A stretch of DNA of 64,000 nucleotides. Origin: Laetiporus sulphureus 93-53 (taxonomy: Eukaryota; Basidiomycota; Agaricomycetes; Polyporales; Laetiporaceae). The stretch spans positions 19,593 to 83,592 of the forward strand of contig NW_024468552.1 in assembly GCF_001632365.1 (NCBI RefSeq), given 5' to 3'. Positions 46,450 to 59,699 of this stretch are shown here, in pieces (within the stretch, counting starts at the first letter, position 1; each line of letters opens with the position of its first letter). The notes below the pieces were generated by a model. The model was not told where the DNA came from. It did no database searches and was given only the letters and a program-made list of their open reading frames with translations. The position numbers and the translations under genes are program-made.

Positions 46450-49400
46450 CCATCGCAACGAGGGTTGTTGCCCGGGCGATGGGTGATTGTTATTTTGGTT
46501 TTCGTCCACACAGAGAATGGAAGTTCATTAAGTGGACACCGAACATACTTACACGATGTGCTACACTACCAACACTCACATAGACCCCGGTGCACCCATC
46601 CTAAGGATTCGGCCGGTGCAGATCAGTCCGAAGATCCGTCCCCCATCCCCATATGCAATCACGGAAGGACCGACGGAAAGGAATTGCAAATGATCAAGAT
46701 GGCCGGGACTAACGCACCCACAGCGCGAAACAACTTGGTTATGATCAGTAGTAATCCGACACAGGCACGCAGCGTCTACAGGTGTGAGGCGTGTTCATGC
46801 TTGCTGTCCTCCCATGCCGGCATCAACGCCACAACGCAGGACAGACGAAAGGGTGATCGGCCTGCGGATTGATCGCCCGGTCCACGGCAGAATTGATTTT
46901 GCGCCTCCCGCTAACGAGGATCGCGCCATTGGACGGGGTGGGCCCACGGCTCTATTGTCCATGCGAGCGCATTTCGCCAATTGCGAATTCCAACAGAATG
47001 GATGACAAAGTAGTCTGCGAGGCGGGTCCCAGGCACAGCAAGGCCACCCCGCCCGCCATGACAAGTGCCCAGGCGCAGCACAGCATTTGCTGAGGCGCGA
47101 GTGGACAGAGTGTTCGAGGCGCTTCGCGGATACCCCGAATCCGTCGGGGGCCACCACGCGGTTTCAGCGTCCAATTGTCCGGGGAGAGAAGCAGCGACGG
47201 GAGACGTCCGATGGCAACGAACCATGGAAGCCTGCCCATTTGGCTCGCCCCAATCGATCGAATCGCCAAAACAGAATTCGCCGTGCGGGCGCAAATGACT
47301 TCTCTTCCGCGTTAGGAAGGTCTAAAGGTAGAGGCGAGCACGGCCCATATGACTTACCGCGAGAACCACAGAACACGGAATTGCTTAGCATCCCAGGAGC
47401 ATACAGAGGTGGACATGTTTGACATCATGCTGACCCTATTATCAAACTAGGCATCGTTGAAACGCCAACCAGCTTGAAATTCGGTGGTCACACGAGCAGC
47501 CTTTCCTTCTGAACCTGCTGCGAAGAAATGTCACAATCACGTCAGAGGTGGGCCTTTACCGTAGTTTAGACCGCCACCGCCAGCCACACAGCTCAGCGCG
47601 AAACCTTGGAGCGGATTTGTGAATAATAGCATCAATGTCAATAGCTCCCGCTTCGCACTCGGGGATCCCAAGGCATTGCGCAGCAGCAGTTGCTAGAACC
47701 TAGGCACTTTAGACAGGACAATACCGTCCTGCTGCATCAGAAGCGAAGACACCATCTGCTCTGGGCATCGCTCGGTCGCAGTCTGCAATGTGAGCTGAAA
47801 CAACAACTTATGTTCTTCTGTTGCCCATCAGGTGATGCCAACCACAGATCAGGAAACATGAAGGAGGAGAATTCCCAAAAGTACCCATCGGCTAGGTCCA
47901 GCGGAATGCACATCAGCCAGCGGAGTCGGATGATGAGTCGGAGACGTCGGATGGAAGACAGAAGACGGGAAGGTGCCCGTCAAACCACGCAGGCACATTG
48001 GCTTGCTCTGTACTCACGTTCATTCAATCTTCTAGGGAGCGTCAATGTTCCAATTATGGGCCAAGGAGAGCATGTGTTGTGAAACATATCGAAGCCAAGG
48101 ATGCATGCGAAGCTCGGAGGCCGCATCAACGCACACGCAGCATTCGACATTCGCCGTGATGCTTCTCGCATGGAGCAACATAGGTCACTCGACGCCGGAG
48201 CTCATCCGCGCCCACGCACACCGCCACGTCAGCGCACACGCACCTCATTTCATCTCACGAGCAGCATGTAGGGGGAAGCCTTCCACCGGCTGCGAAGCAG
48301 CATGCGCAGCAGGCCACAGGGGACAGGCCGCGCGTCCGCAACACGGCGAAGCCAATCGGCAATGGAGTAAGTTAGAACGGCGGTCGAGCTCGCAGTCAGC
48401 GACCTCGGAGCCTATGGAGAGAACCGCGTGTCTTGCGAACACAGCCGTAGCGAGATGGCGAGGGCGAAGCTGGCTCGATCGAGCGGTAGCCACTGCTTCG
48501 TTTTGTGATGATGTCCGGCCCACTCTGCAAACGATCTCCGGAATACCGATACCAACCCACGTACGATCAGAGCTTACGAAATATGAATGGCGGGGACGCA
48601 CTGGTACGGTCATGGTGCACAGCCTCCACTCTGCCTGGCCCGACGCATACCTCACGCATCAGCATCGCCGTCGATGCCTCGGTTCTGCGCAGGGCCCAGC
48701 CTGCGGATGGTCCAGCCCAACGGAACAGACTCATCGGAAGGTGCGAAGCATCGACGCTCCGCGAGCGAAGGAGAAGGAATGGCGTAGCTATATTCAGCAA
48801 GGTCGTAGAGCCAATTCAGACCTGGAGGTCGGGTTCTCATCATCGCGAGTCCTCTTCGGAATGGTCACGATGCATGGAGGAGCGCCGAGAAGTTTCGAGA
48901 TACCCCGCTGGTCCGGTCGTCAGAGGATTGAGATGTGTTACAGTGACCGCATCCACATCGGCCTTGTCGAAAAGCGATGACAAGGCATAACCTCGGTGAC
49001 GAGGGGTGGATAGTGTGCGCCAACGGTGGCACCGCCATTGATGATGACGATCCTGGTAGTTTTGGTAGGCGCACAGGTAGGCGTTGCCGTTCGGTTCCGG
49101 TCGGGCGTCCATACAAGGACCCCGAGGACCGGTCAGGATGAGCGCCTACATGGCGGAGTCTGTCAGCGGGGTGGCCAGGCTGTATGCATTCACCTGCAAT
49201 TACCTCGCCTATTACGTGGCCTGGCCAGATGAAACAGAGGTACATTTGTATTGTCTCCGGAGAATTTGACCACGTCATGTCCTCGGAGAAATCTGCCGTA
49301 TAGCCTCTAAACGAGAATAGCGGGGTAGGAACATGACAAACCCCTGTCGGGCGAGAGAACAGTAGTCAGCAGTTGAAAATGCGCAAAATTTACGTCGAGA

Positions 49401-49940
49401 ATCGTACCGCACCGCGGAGGATGTGAAGAAGCGAGTCGGGGATGCAGTTCACGCTCGGCATCCTACTGGTCTGGCCAGTGAGAACGTCTCTCCAGGCGAG
49501 ACGACGATTTGTATTGATTAAGGTCGAGAATTTGACTGTGCTGATGATAGCCGCGATGGTCAGGTCGTGTGATGCCTTTGAGGTAGTCGAGAGTGCGTTG
49601 TACAGCGCTGGCGAGAGGCTGAGAAAGTTCCGGCCCATAGAGAAGATGTTCCAGAGGATACCAGAGTTCATGGTACGTCACCGGAACAGTCAGATCTCCA
49701 GAAAGTTCGCCATAGATGTTGTCCTGACACGCCGTTTTCATTCCGACAGAAGACATCATCTCCCACAGGAGATCGAAAAGAGCCGTAAAGAAATATTGCA
49801 CATCGCGAGGAGAGATCAAGAGCGTGTCGCAAGACGCAGTCAAGCAATTGAATTGTGTTCGCTCTGGGGAGAGTGTGAAAATATATCTGGAGAGGACATT
49901 ATGTCCGATCACTGCCAACTCGTCGTAGATGCTAGGACTG
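46450..49940. other. Gene-poor region
   Basis: Several long overlapping open frames on both strands (such as 48045-48980 and 49463-49918) reflect GC-rich composition. None has a motif, a conserved splice pattern or a matching paralog in the window. No RNA gene was recognised. Confidence 0.4.
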
Positions 49941-49950
49941 TATGATTCGT

Positions 49951-50466
49951 CCTGGATCAGTACGATCCAGCAAGGTTTAGCACACCGCGAGACCCACTAG
50001 ACAAACAAAATCATTGCATCGCTAAAGAAGGGGACAACGCATCATGAAATTGTGGTATGAGAATTGGATTGTTATGCGTTAATGTCGTGAACTGTGGCAC
50101 CCGCGAAGGCGTTCAGAAGGTTGTCTGAGATCAGAGTCTTGGATCAGTATGATCCAGCAAGGTTTGGCACTCGCGCGCACCTTGCGCATGGAATGGCCTT
50201 TCGCTTAGCATATTTGTGGCTGTGACAGTTTCGCGTATGGGACATAACATAACCAAAAAGCAGAACCTCAGAGCATGAGACGTCTCGGCAAATTCGGAGG
50301 AGCGAGTCGCAGGACCCACTTGGCGGACAAAATCACTGCATCGCTGAAGAAGCGAACTCGCATCATGGAGTTGTGGTACGAAGGACCGGAATGCTATGCG
50401 TATAATGTCGTGAAGTGGGGCACTGGCGAAGGCGTTCCGTAGATTATCCGAAGTCAACGTCGTCAT
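49951..50466 (-). repeat. Direct repeat with an intact and a broken 111-codon frame
   Basis: Copy 1 (49951-50137) and copy 2 (50139-50466) both start with GGATCAGTA(C/T)GATCCAGCAAGG and end with GGCGAAGGCGTTC-type sequence. Copy 2 has an extra segment of about 130 bp (50172-50300). On the minus strand copy 2 is open for 111 codons (50131-50466), while copy 1 has several stops. The peptide (S-D-N-L-R-N-A-F-A at the start) is unrecognised. Confidence 0.6.
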
Positions 50467-51714
50467 TGAGGAGGCGTACTGTTGTCCTAATATCTCATCT
50501 GCACGTTTGAAAAAACCTTACACCGTACCAACCTTGCTGCGCAGCAAACGTACACGGGGCCTATGATATTCCGGGTCAGCAAGGTTCGTAATTCACGCGT
50601 ACCATGTATTGTGGAGCAGAACCTACATTGATCCGGAAAGCACTGCTTACGATTGCTCCGCACGATCCACCCGCATCGAACAGCAACAGCATTCCCAACT
50701 GAGGCGACATGGGAAACTTGGAGGCACTGCAGAAACTTTGACTAAGTAGGTATCTGGGGTCCGGGCCACGTAGCCGGGAGATCGTCGACGGGATGACCCG
50801 CAGGTCGCCCGACGCCCGCCACGATAACCATGTGGAATGGAGTCGGCCCGGGTGAGGGATGTTGCGAGATGTTGCGATCAAAGCGGCGCCCGGCAGCGAC
50901 ACCGGCGGGCTGTGTCGAACGCGGACTGAACAGAGCTCTGTACGTACATCCGTTGGTCGATCCGCACGCCCGTCCGTCGGCAGCTTCGCTGTCAAGCTAC
51001 ACAGGAGCAATGTGGATCGCAGCGTGGCTTGGCCCGTCGGTGGGCGCGAGGGTAAGACGCAGAGCACGGCCTCGCTGATGGGTGCGCCGTGCATGTGGGC
51101 TGGGCGTGGTCGGCTACTCAGGGAAAGTGAAGGCGGGTGCCGCGCATTCCATCGGCTGGCGAACAATGGCAAGCGGGGCCCTTGGGAGAAATGAGATGGG
51201 AAAGCGTATTGGCAAGTGTGGGCACATGTACGGCATAGGGTTCGGAGAGCGCGGGGGGTGTATGCGGGCGAACTTGGGGGCAGAGCGAGTGTGACTCCTC
51301 GCAAGCCCGCACAGGTGTTGCTGTCGACAACAACAAGTATGTCTTGCTCGCCTGTCGCCTGCCGCCTGCAGCGTGGCCGATGGATGTGAGAGGGACGGCG
51401 CGGTGGTCGACGTCCCTGCCCTGCGCGCTCGTCCGTGCCGGGCTGTGGGAATTCTGGATATCGAAATGACAGATATTTGGCTGTATATTGGTGTATTTGT
51501 TGCTCGATGCCTAATTGGGTAGCGCGTGGCGCCAGGCGAGCTATAATACCCGAGTCTCCTTCGCCCCCTGCTCGGCCCACATCCCTCGTCGACGCTAACG
51601 ACACCGACCGCTCCCTACCCTAGCAGGCACTAGAGTTTCTCTTCTCACTCTCTGAGTCTGTCTTAGCCGCGTACGACCGCTCATCCCACGCTGGCTTTCG
51701 CATACGATCCTAAC
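50467..51714. other. Upstream region of the Sfp1-like gene
   Basis: A minus-strand frame of 342 codons (50576-51604) is Arg/Pro/Ser-rich without motifs and runs across the promoter side of the neighbouring gene, so I read it as chance. A TATAATA word at 51541 and a pyrimidine-rich tract at 51630-51660 precede the Sfp1-like start. Confidence 0.4.
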
Positions 51715-53720
51715 ATGGCTACGGCTCAGCCCATCACCTTCCAGACGACCGGAAATGACGACTTTACCATGGGTTCTGGCTCCTTCGGTGGTCACAATGG
51801 CTCCTTCAATCCCGCTTCTTACACCCGCCGTTTGATCGGCTCGCCATCATTGTCCTGGCGAGCGGGTTCGTTCGGGAATAGTAGGTTCTTCACCGGTATG
51901 TCCCCGGGTTTGCTCGGCCCCCTCGAGTGAGTGTCCAATTCTTCTCGAGTCGAATGCCACGGAACTGACTCTTAATTTCAGTCCGAACGAATTCAAGTTC
52001 GGCAAAACATCATCGTCGATTGAGAGCGACCGGGGCTCAATCGTTAATGCACTTAGCATGTTCGATCACCAACAGGATCTTGTGAGTGGCTGTGGAAGCT
52101 ATCTGACAGAGCAGATCAGCTTATTTTGCACGCAGTGCCGGGATTATACCTGCTGTGGCTTAAACCTTACTGACCTGCATGCACTCGTCGACCACTTTGA
52201 GGAGTGTCATGTGGTTGTCGTAGATCCCTTCGCCCCCCCGATGCCACTCCAGAACGCCCAGGCAAACTTTCCTCCCGCGCAAGGATCGTACTTCCCGGAA
52301 GTCAACGGTGTTCCAACGGCGCCTACCTATCATCACGGTTCCTTTGATCCAGATGACATGGAACTGGACATGGACCATATGAGCGCTCCGTCATCGGGAG
52401 CTTCCTCCCCACCTGATACTCCTATATCGACGCCCTTGTCCTCGTATCCATCCACCCTGTACCCTGGCTCAGCCCCGGCGTCCAACTGCTCATCTCCTAT
52501 GCCTGCTCCGATCTCCGCTTTTGAAACGACAACCGTTCTCCCATCTCGCTCTGGCCACTCTCCGCTGTCAGTCGGCTTCCCTCCCGCTTCGCGTTCAAGC
52601 ATGGCTGGTCTCTCTCCGCGTGTCGACGAGGCGTTCAATACCTACGCCGGATATTCCGATTACTCCTCGCTTCTTCCCGGTACCGTCCCGTCACCTACCA
52701 CCACGACTGCGCCGCCAATCGAAGGTCCGGCAGGTTCCGATGCGAGGAACGCGTATGCTGGTCGATCGACGTGTGTGCCCCCCGCTCTGTTGCTCAATCA
52801 CAGCGCAAGCAACACGCCTAACAGTACGCCCTCGTCGTCGCGCGTCGCGTCACCTGCAATGGGAACGTCCGTCTTCCGGAACGTCGCTGCTGCACCCCCG
52901 TCGACGTCCGTCTCTGGCGCTACGGCGAGCGGCCAAACCGCTCGCGCGAGCACGACACTCTCACGGCCTGCTTCCTCGCTGCTCCTCTCGAAACCGTTCA
53001 AGTGCCCAAAGCCAAACTGCAACAAGTCGTACAAGCAAGCGAATGGCCTGAAGTATCACATGACTCACGGCTCGTGCAACTTTGCGCCTCCGAAGGATCT
53101 CGAGCAGGTGCAGGCGTTGCTCGCATCGAAGCGCGGTGGCAAGGACGATAATGAGCCCATTAGCGAGTCGGAGCTCCGGGAGGTCGAGCGAGAAGCTGAG
53201 CGGAGATTGAGACCATACGCGTGCGGCGTCGGCGACTGCCAGCGACGGTACAAGAACATGAACGGCTTGAGTAGGTTTCCTTCTTTGGAGAATCCGCTTG
53301 TGATTCGGTGCTGATTATCGTGATTTCGCAGGATATCACTACCAGCACTCTGGCGATCACGGCGCGATCGGGCTTGCCCTGCTAGCCAGCGGCCAGCACG
53401 AGTGCTTGCAGCACAGCAAGTCGCGCCACCACACTCCTTCGAACTCCATTGCCAACGCACACCACAACGCCTCCACGACCACCTCCGCCGCACCATCGAC
53501 GACCTCCTCTCCGCTCGCCACACCCCCCATCTCCCGTCCGCAGTCGACCACGAGTCAGTACCCATCGTCGCCCCTGGCGCAGCCGCCAACGTACCAGAGT
53601 GTGTCGATGCACCCCCCGCAGTACACGTCACAGTACTCGACCGCGCCACTGAATCCCACTCCGGTGACTGGCGCGAGCTCCATCCAGCTGCTGTCGTATA
53701 TGACGCAGATGTCGGCGTGA
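51715..53720 (+). CDS. Sfp1-like C2H2 transcription factor
   Basis: Four exons (51715-51926, 51982-52081, 52136-53270 and 53332-53720) give 611 residues. Near residues 105-132 lies the atypical finger C-C-G-L-N-L-T-D-L-H-A-L-V-D-H-F-E-E-C-H, a hallmark of fungal Sfp1-type regulators. A long Ser/Pro/Thr-rich region follows. The C-terminal fingers are C-P-K-P-N-C-N-K-S-Y-K-Q-A-N-G-L-K-Y-H (about 391-415) and C-G-V-G-D-C-Q-R-R-Y-K-N-M-N-G-L-R-Y-H (about 466-490). The second is completed only after the last intron is removed. Yeast Sfp1 activates ribosome-biogenesis genes under TORC1 control. The second intron (52082-52135) is 54 nt and in frame, so a retained form would still be open. Confidence 0.87.
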
Positions 53721-56626
53721 GGCGCGAACTCGAGAGAAAAAGTCTGTTGGGGCTTGTATGATCATTTGCCGAAGTTGTGTTCTCCTCTCGTGTCCGATCC
53801 AATACATTCGTCAGGACCTTTATCCGCCGTTGCGCCACTTATAGATGCTTCTCGACGGCTCGCAACTGCATTCACATCAGTCGTCGCACCGCGCGGCCTG
53901 CTGCCCCAAAAGTAAAGCTCCCCCCTCATCATATGTCCATATGCGCATTAATTGCCACATCGCCCACGATATGTCGATTGCCATATCACTTCTGTTGTCA
54001 TCTGTACGCTCCACTGCTCCCCGCTTCCTGCTCCGCCACTCTCGGCTCCCCATCGTGCAGACATATCCTGGGCGTACGCGCTTTTCATCGTCGGTTCTGG
54101 GTTCTCGGTCTCGGTTCGTTTGTTGTTCATATGTCTATAATGACTAATTATGCTCCTACATACATAGTCGCGTACATAGTGTACCATCTTGTCTTCTCCC
54201 CGTTCCTTGCTCATCTCGCGAGTGCCTTACCTTCACTCATTGTGCTGTCTGGGATGGCACCGCTTTCGCTTCTTCCGTGAGCCTCGTTGCTCGCTCGCTT
54301 GTTGATGATCGCGTTGTGGAGGATGTAAAAGACGGCATGCAGTCGTTAGCCGCTCGCTATTTTGTGTTGTTCCGCACTTGCTCCCCTGTAATGCATGTGT
54401 CTCGATAGGCGCAGAGAATACACACACTTCTCGATTCGTTACCATGACGCAGGATCGATCATCGTGGAGCAAGCGACACGGCCGTGAGCCTCGTGGCTGG
54501 CATGCGGAAGGCGAAGCGAGGCATGGCGATAGGCGATAAAGGCGGCGCCAAGTCAGCGGAGGCGGAATGCCTGCACGGAGCTGGGACCGCTGATGAGGCT
54601 AGTGATAGGACCAGGAGCCGACAGCGTTGGAACAAGCGGCGGCAGAAGATGTGCCCACGCAGCGAAGAAACGGGCATGGCGGGGAATTGTCACCTGCGAA
54701 GCAACAGGAAGTTCTGCAGGCGGCTGACGGAGTTTCCATGATTCGAGAGGAGAAATGACAGCGTCTCGCCGTGAGTCAATAGAGCCGCAACAGTGTTCGT
54801 GTGAGAAGTCGGATCCGAGATGTTGGTGTCTGGGCGTGTATTTCATGAATCGATGTCGTCAGCAGGGCGTTGAGATGATCGATGTAAGTTCAGTGGGTCA
54901 CCGCCATCGTCAATGTGGTGATTGGGCGCCCGTATGGAGCAGGCTTTCCGTTCTGGCCGTGCAAGTAGTCAGATGCACAGGCTTCATGTGCAAGCCTAGG
55001 AGAACACGAGATCCGAGAGCATGGCAAGCAACGACCACATCCAAAGGGAAAGAGGTCGGGTGACAGATGTCGCGCGCCCCGTAGTATAGGGAGGACAGCA
55101 GAACGGGACATCACAGTTCCAATCGACCATTAGTTACGCGAGAACACCACGTCCGGCAGCTCATGCGCATAGTTCATGCACATTACCTGTAGTCGCCGAA
55201 GATAAGAGCCGGATAGCCACGATTAGCATGGGAAGTCGACCAGATCGTGGAGCGTGAATGACCGTATGGAGCTCGAGGTGTCTCGGGGGAGTGAGAAGAG
55301 GAGTCATAGCAAGCTGACAGATGAGGCAAGAGAAATATGGCTTTAATCTCGAATACCGAGCGGAGGGAGACAGCAATCAGCTGAGTTTGATGGGCATCAA
55401 CAGAGCCCAGGTCAAGAGCACGTTTGTGATCATGATGATGGGCACATTTCCCCGGACAGCTACTAATCTCTAGTGTAGACAACTTCGCGCAGCGCAATTA
55501 CCGGTCCTTTTCTTCACAGGTAACGACACTCACCCAATGAAAAATGGCAAATCTATTGCGGTGAGAGAGGAAGTCTTCTTGCTCACTGCTTTGGCTCTCG
55601 CAAAGTAATAGTTGCTAGCCGAATGAAAAGTCAACCTCGGCGTACCATGTATTCCTGTAAGTTGTCGTCGTTGTGACGGACGTTCGACGACACGAAAAAT
55701 GCTGGAACATGTTGCGAAAGAAATCTTGATTCGTCTAACAGGCCAGAGAGGATTACATGGAGGTAGAGGGAGGAAGCAAGACGAGCACCGAAATTTTCAT
55801 GATGGTGCATTTTGACTTCATCTGCGGCGCGATCGAGTCGATGGCGTTGCGTCGTGGGATTTTTATTCGGCGGTTGCCGGATGTGGCTGTCATGGCTCGC
55901 AGTCTGCTTCGTCTCTTCAAGTCTTCCTCCATCTCCCGCTTTTCCAAGCTATGGCACCTTTTTGTCTATGACCTTGATGAGATTTTGTTTACTCGCGTGA
56001 AAGCGGATTGCTATACACAGCGATGTTGAGATTGTTGATGCGACGTAGGTGCATCGAGTGATCCTGCGCTGCTGTCATCTATATGCTTATTCAGACAGTG
56101 TCAAACAGATAGTAAACTCTTAACCTCACTTCAGACCATGATATTCAGTCTGTTGTCGCATATAGAGTGGTATTAGACCATCGAACGATGACTGCCGAGT
56201 CCCCAAATTGAGGAGCCTATACTCATTTTTCTTACTGATCTGCAGAGTGAGACGTATCAATTCGCATTAGTAGGAACCGCTCACTGCGCCCAACAACTGG
56301 GGTAAGCACTTTTCATCATGACGCGATGTGTTGTTGATCCAAAGGAACGAGCTACATTCCTCATATCAGCCACATGGGAATGAAGGCTCTCTGCTGCACC
56401 ACAGTCCGACGTCGTCCTCACCGCTGTGCCACAGACGTGTCGAGGCTGTCACGTGTGCGCGATGTACCTTGCATTATGCCGTCCGCGCCGATGGGCCCGC
56501 TTCTCCCTATCTCCTGCGCAATTCTTCTCCTGACTCATGCCTTCTGTGGGAATGTTGTGCACTCTCCACAGCCCACGGCGGATGATGTTACGCTGAGCCT
56601 CTTGCCGCTTTACCGCCACCGTTAAC
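53721..56626. other. Intergenic region, nothing recognised
   Basis: 2.9 kb between the Sfp1-like gene and the EamA-type transporter. Frames such as 53777-54280 and 55757-56029 have no motifs or supporting splice structure. The last few hundred bases are the transporter promoter. Confidence 0.45.
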
Positions 56627-58552
56627 ATGACTCCTACCATGATCAGTACGGCATACAGCGGACAGACACCAGATACACCGCGTTTGGAACACGACATTCC
56701 GCTCGCAGAGCTCGATAGCAGGTTCCCGACTTCGACGCCTTCACAGATTCCAGAAATCGGGCGGGATGACTCTCGGTCCTTTCACATGAGGTGGAAAGGA
56801 TTCCAGACACGGTGCCATCACATCTTCAAGAACAACACAGGCTTGCTCTTGATTGCTTTGTCACAAGCCTTCGGCTCCATGATGAGTCTCTTCGTGAAGA
56901 AGCTCAATAGTGTGGATCCTCCCGTCCCCATGCTCGAGGTCAGTTTATGAGTCAGGATGATTCCTATTCTAATGCTCGTATGCACCGCCAGTTGATATGC
57001 ATTCGTATGGTGAGGAACTCTGTGATGTCCATCGCCGGCTCGCTAATTTACTGCATGTAGATAATCACTTGGATGTGTTGTGTCAGCTACATGTACTACC
57101 ACAATCCTTTCATATCCCCGCTGTGTTCGCTGATAACGTTGAAGGTCACTCACAAAGATACCGGATCCAATTCTTGGTCCCAAAGGCATTCGCTTGCTTC
57201 TAGCATTTAGAGGCGTGTGCGGGTTAGTGGACGCACTACTTCGCACTGTACTCAGACTTGATGAAAGGACCTGCAGCTTCACCGGCCTGTTCGGGTCATA
57301 CTATTCCCTTCAATACCTATCACTATCGGATGCGACCGTACTTCAATTCTTGGCGCCTATGTGCACTGCGATCGTCGGTGCCATCGTCCTGAAGGAAGAG
57401 TTCAAGCGCAGCCAGGCGCTTGCCAGCCGTAATGTCACTGCCTTTGTTCTTCAATGCTCGTGTTAATCTCCGCCATGCTCGAGGGAAGTCTGCAGTTTGG
57501 TCGGCGTCGTTCTCATTGCTCGGCCCACCTTCTTGTTTGGCGGCAAGTCCTCGCCCACCGCGCCGGACTCCCATCCTGTCTTAGACGGCAGAGGTGTGGT
57601 GACACTGCTTATTCGTGCTGTTCCGGTCACGCCTGCGCAGAGACTGAGTGCCGTAGGGTAATCTACCATTTGACATGGTCGCTGCAAATGCTCATGGTAC
57701 ATCAGGGCAGCCATGTTTGGCGTTCTCGGCGCGACGGGAGCTTGTAGGTGATGATGTCCCCAATTTCACAGTCTCATTAATTGAAGCATTCGTAGACACG
57801 TCGATCCGTGCCATGGGCAAACGTGCTCATCCGATGCACAGTATAGTGGCATTTTCTACTCAATGCGTAATCACATCAACAGTAGCGTGAGCTACCTGAC
57901 CTCCGATTAATTTTATAGACATTGTTAATCGGATGACGTTTCAAACAGAATGCTCCTTGTGCGGCCGCATGTTGTCCTTCCGAACAGAGTGGAATGGATT
58001 CTAATGCTCTTGGCCATAGGTCTGTGCGGTTTTATGGGGCAGGTGAGCGATTTCGATGTGCAGTAGAGTACAACATAAGCAGACTCAAGTTCGTGGTTCA
58101 GATGCTCATGACGATGGGACTGCAACGTGAGACCGCGGGACGCGGGACGATGGCCGTATATGTTCAAGCACGTGTACCACCTTCCACGAACGTCCTTCCC
58201 ACCCGCTGATCGGTATTGGCTTCAGATTATATTCGCCACGTTCAATGACTTTGTTTTCTTCCATTCAACTCCTCCTGCGCTCTCCATCCTCGGGACTGTC
58301 ATCATCATGTCGTCCGCTATATATGTTGCCGTACGTTCACACATCGCCTTGCGATTCGCACAGGCTGACTGTACGAGGCAGCTCTCGAAGGAGGATGTCG
58401 GTGCTCGCAAGCGACATGGCAGTGTCGATTCGACTTCGGGGGATCCTGCAGAAGAAGGCCTGCTGGCTAATGAAGAGGCTGAAGATGCCGAGGCACTGAA
58501 GACCATGGAGGACGGTCGGCTAAGCACGAGTGAAATACATGATAGCGCGTAA
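56627..58552 (+). CDS. EamA/DMT-type membrane transporter, paralog 1
   Basis: Eleven exons: 56627-56938, 56992-57009, 57061-57092, 57145-57222, 57277-57428, 57489-57657, 57706-57743, 57796-57886, 57949-58042, 58102-58167 and 58226-58552. They give 458 residues with every junction in phase. The cytosolic N-terminus precedes the first membrane segment (G-L-L-L-I-A-L-S-Q-A-F-G). Hydrophobic helices with EamA-type motifs follow: F-R-G-V-C-G, Y-Y-S-L-Q-Y-L-S-L-S-D-A-T-V, F-L-A-P-M, L-K-E-E-F and a second half ending near S-A-I-Y-V-A. The tail is acidic. This is a drug/metabolite transporter superfamily protein (SLC35G-like), substrate unknown. Exon 2 is an 18-nt micro-exon. Intron 10 appears to start GC (GCACGT) and not GT. 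Paralog 2 lies at 63424. Confidence 0.87.
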
Positions 58553-58899
58553 GTTGACATTGGCAAATCCTCCTACTAGCCGCCTTGGGTTTTAGATATC
58601 GTCTGCGCTCTGCGTAGTTCTAATGCTTTGTGAAGTTCCAGCGTATCCGAAAACTACAGGCTGCAGCACGGGTCTTAAAGAAGATTATTGTTCTTCATCC
58701 CTCACCGCTGGATGTGAGCAGCATGCGCATGCCCTTGGGCCCCGAGAGGCTGCGTGCCTGTATTGGGTATGACGATAATCAGGGTGTTTCGCCCTGGGGT
58801 GCGCGAGATCGTGGCGGGTCGAGCCCATCTTGATCATTCGTAATTGCTACCCGTTGGACCTCCAATCATGGGACGGATGACAGATGTTCGGGCTGAGCT
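58553..58899. other. Spacer downstream of the transporter
   Basis: The 3' flank of the EamA-type gene before the inverted-duplication arm. No feature was recognised. Confidence 0.4.
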
Positions 58900-59699
58900 G
58901 CACCGGCTGAACCATCAGGATGTTTGCGCCTTCCAGTGGCTCGGATGTGAGCTAATGAACTCTGCTTGGACAGATTATCAAAACCACATATCTCCCGGAC
59001 AACAACCTGCATTGCGATGGTCTCTCCCCCGGTTGACAGCTTCTGAGCGTAAGACCGAGGTTGATCCTGGCTGTGATGCTCAACTTAGAGTCTGCATGGT
59101 TGCGGTCTTCAACGGCTCCGGACGGAACCGTCCCACATCCACCATGTGCATCATGGGAGATGCCCCCCATTGAACGTGAAAACGCGGCAAAATCTTTCGG
59201 CAGCGAGGAGGTACCGTCATGATCAATGGGTGTCATTGCGACGGGATCTCGGTGGCAGTAGTTATAGCGCTCACAAGCGAGCTAAATGCGTTAGAAGCAT
59301 GTGGGACAGGTGCTCTTCAGCGTCTCAAGAGCAAGCCAAGCTGTCTCATGACAACAAGCGGTGCTCCTGTGAACTGCGGAAAGTCGGTATGAAGTCAAGG
59401 GCGCATGGGTATTTTGCTATGACAGGTTGCTGGCTTTATTTTCATATTGCGCACAGTGCGTTTGCTTGCGAGTCAAGTCACGTAGAATAATCCTCCCCCC
59501 TTTCCTAGCCTGTCCCGAAATAATGCAAGACATGACTGTTGGATACATAGGGAGCGACTGTGTAGTGATTCACACGGTGTATCAAGGTGGAGTCGGGATT
59601 GGCCCGGAGCGACAGACGGACGCACAGTGAGGATCATCGGACACCGAGAACGGTTCTTACTGCTGCCCGTTCGGCTCTCCTGCTGGTGCTTGACACGAA

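Noticed and set aside
48045..48980. 311-codon plus-strand frame
   Set aside because: Composition like random sequence, overlapping frames of similar length on the other strand, no paralog or domain.
50576..51604. 342-codon minus-strand frame
   Set aside because: Arg/Pro/Ser-rich, motif-free, and covers the promoter side of the Sfp1-like gene. Consistent with chance in GC-rich DNA.
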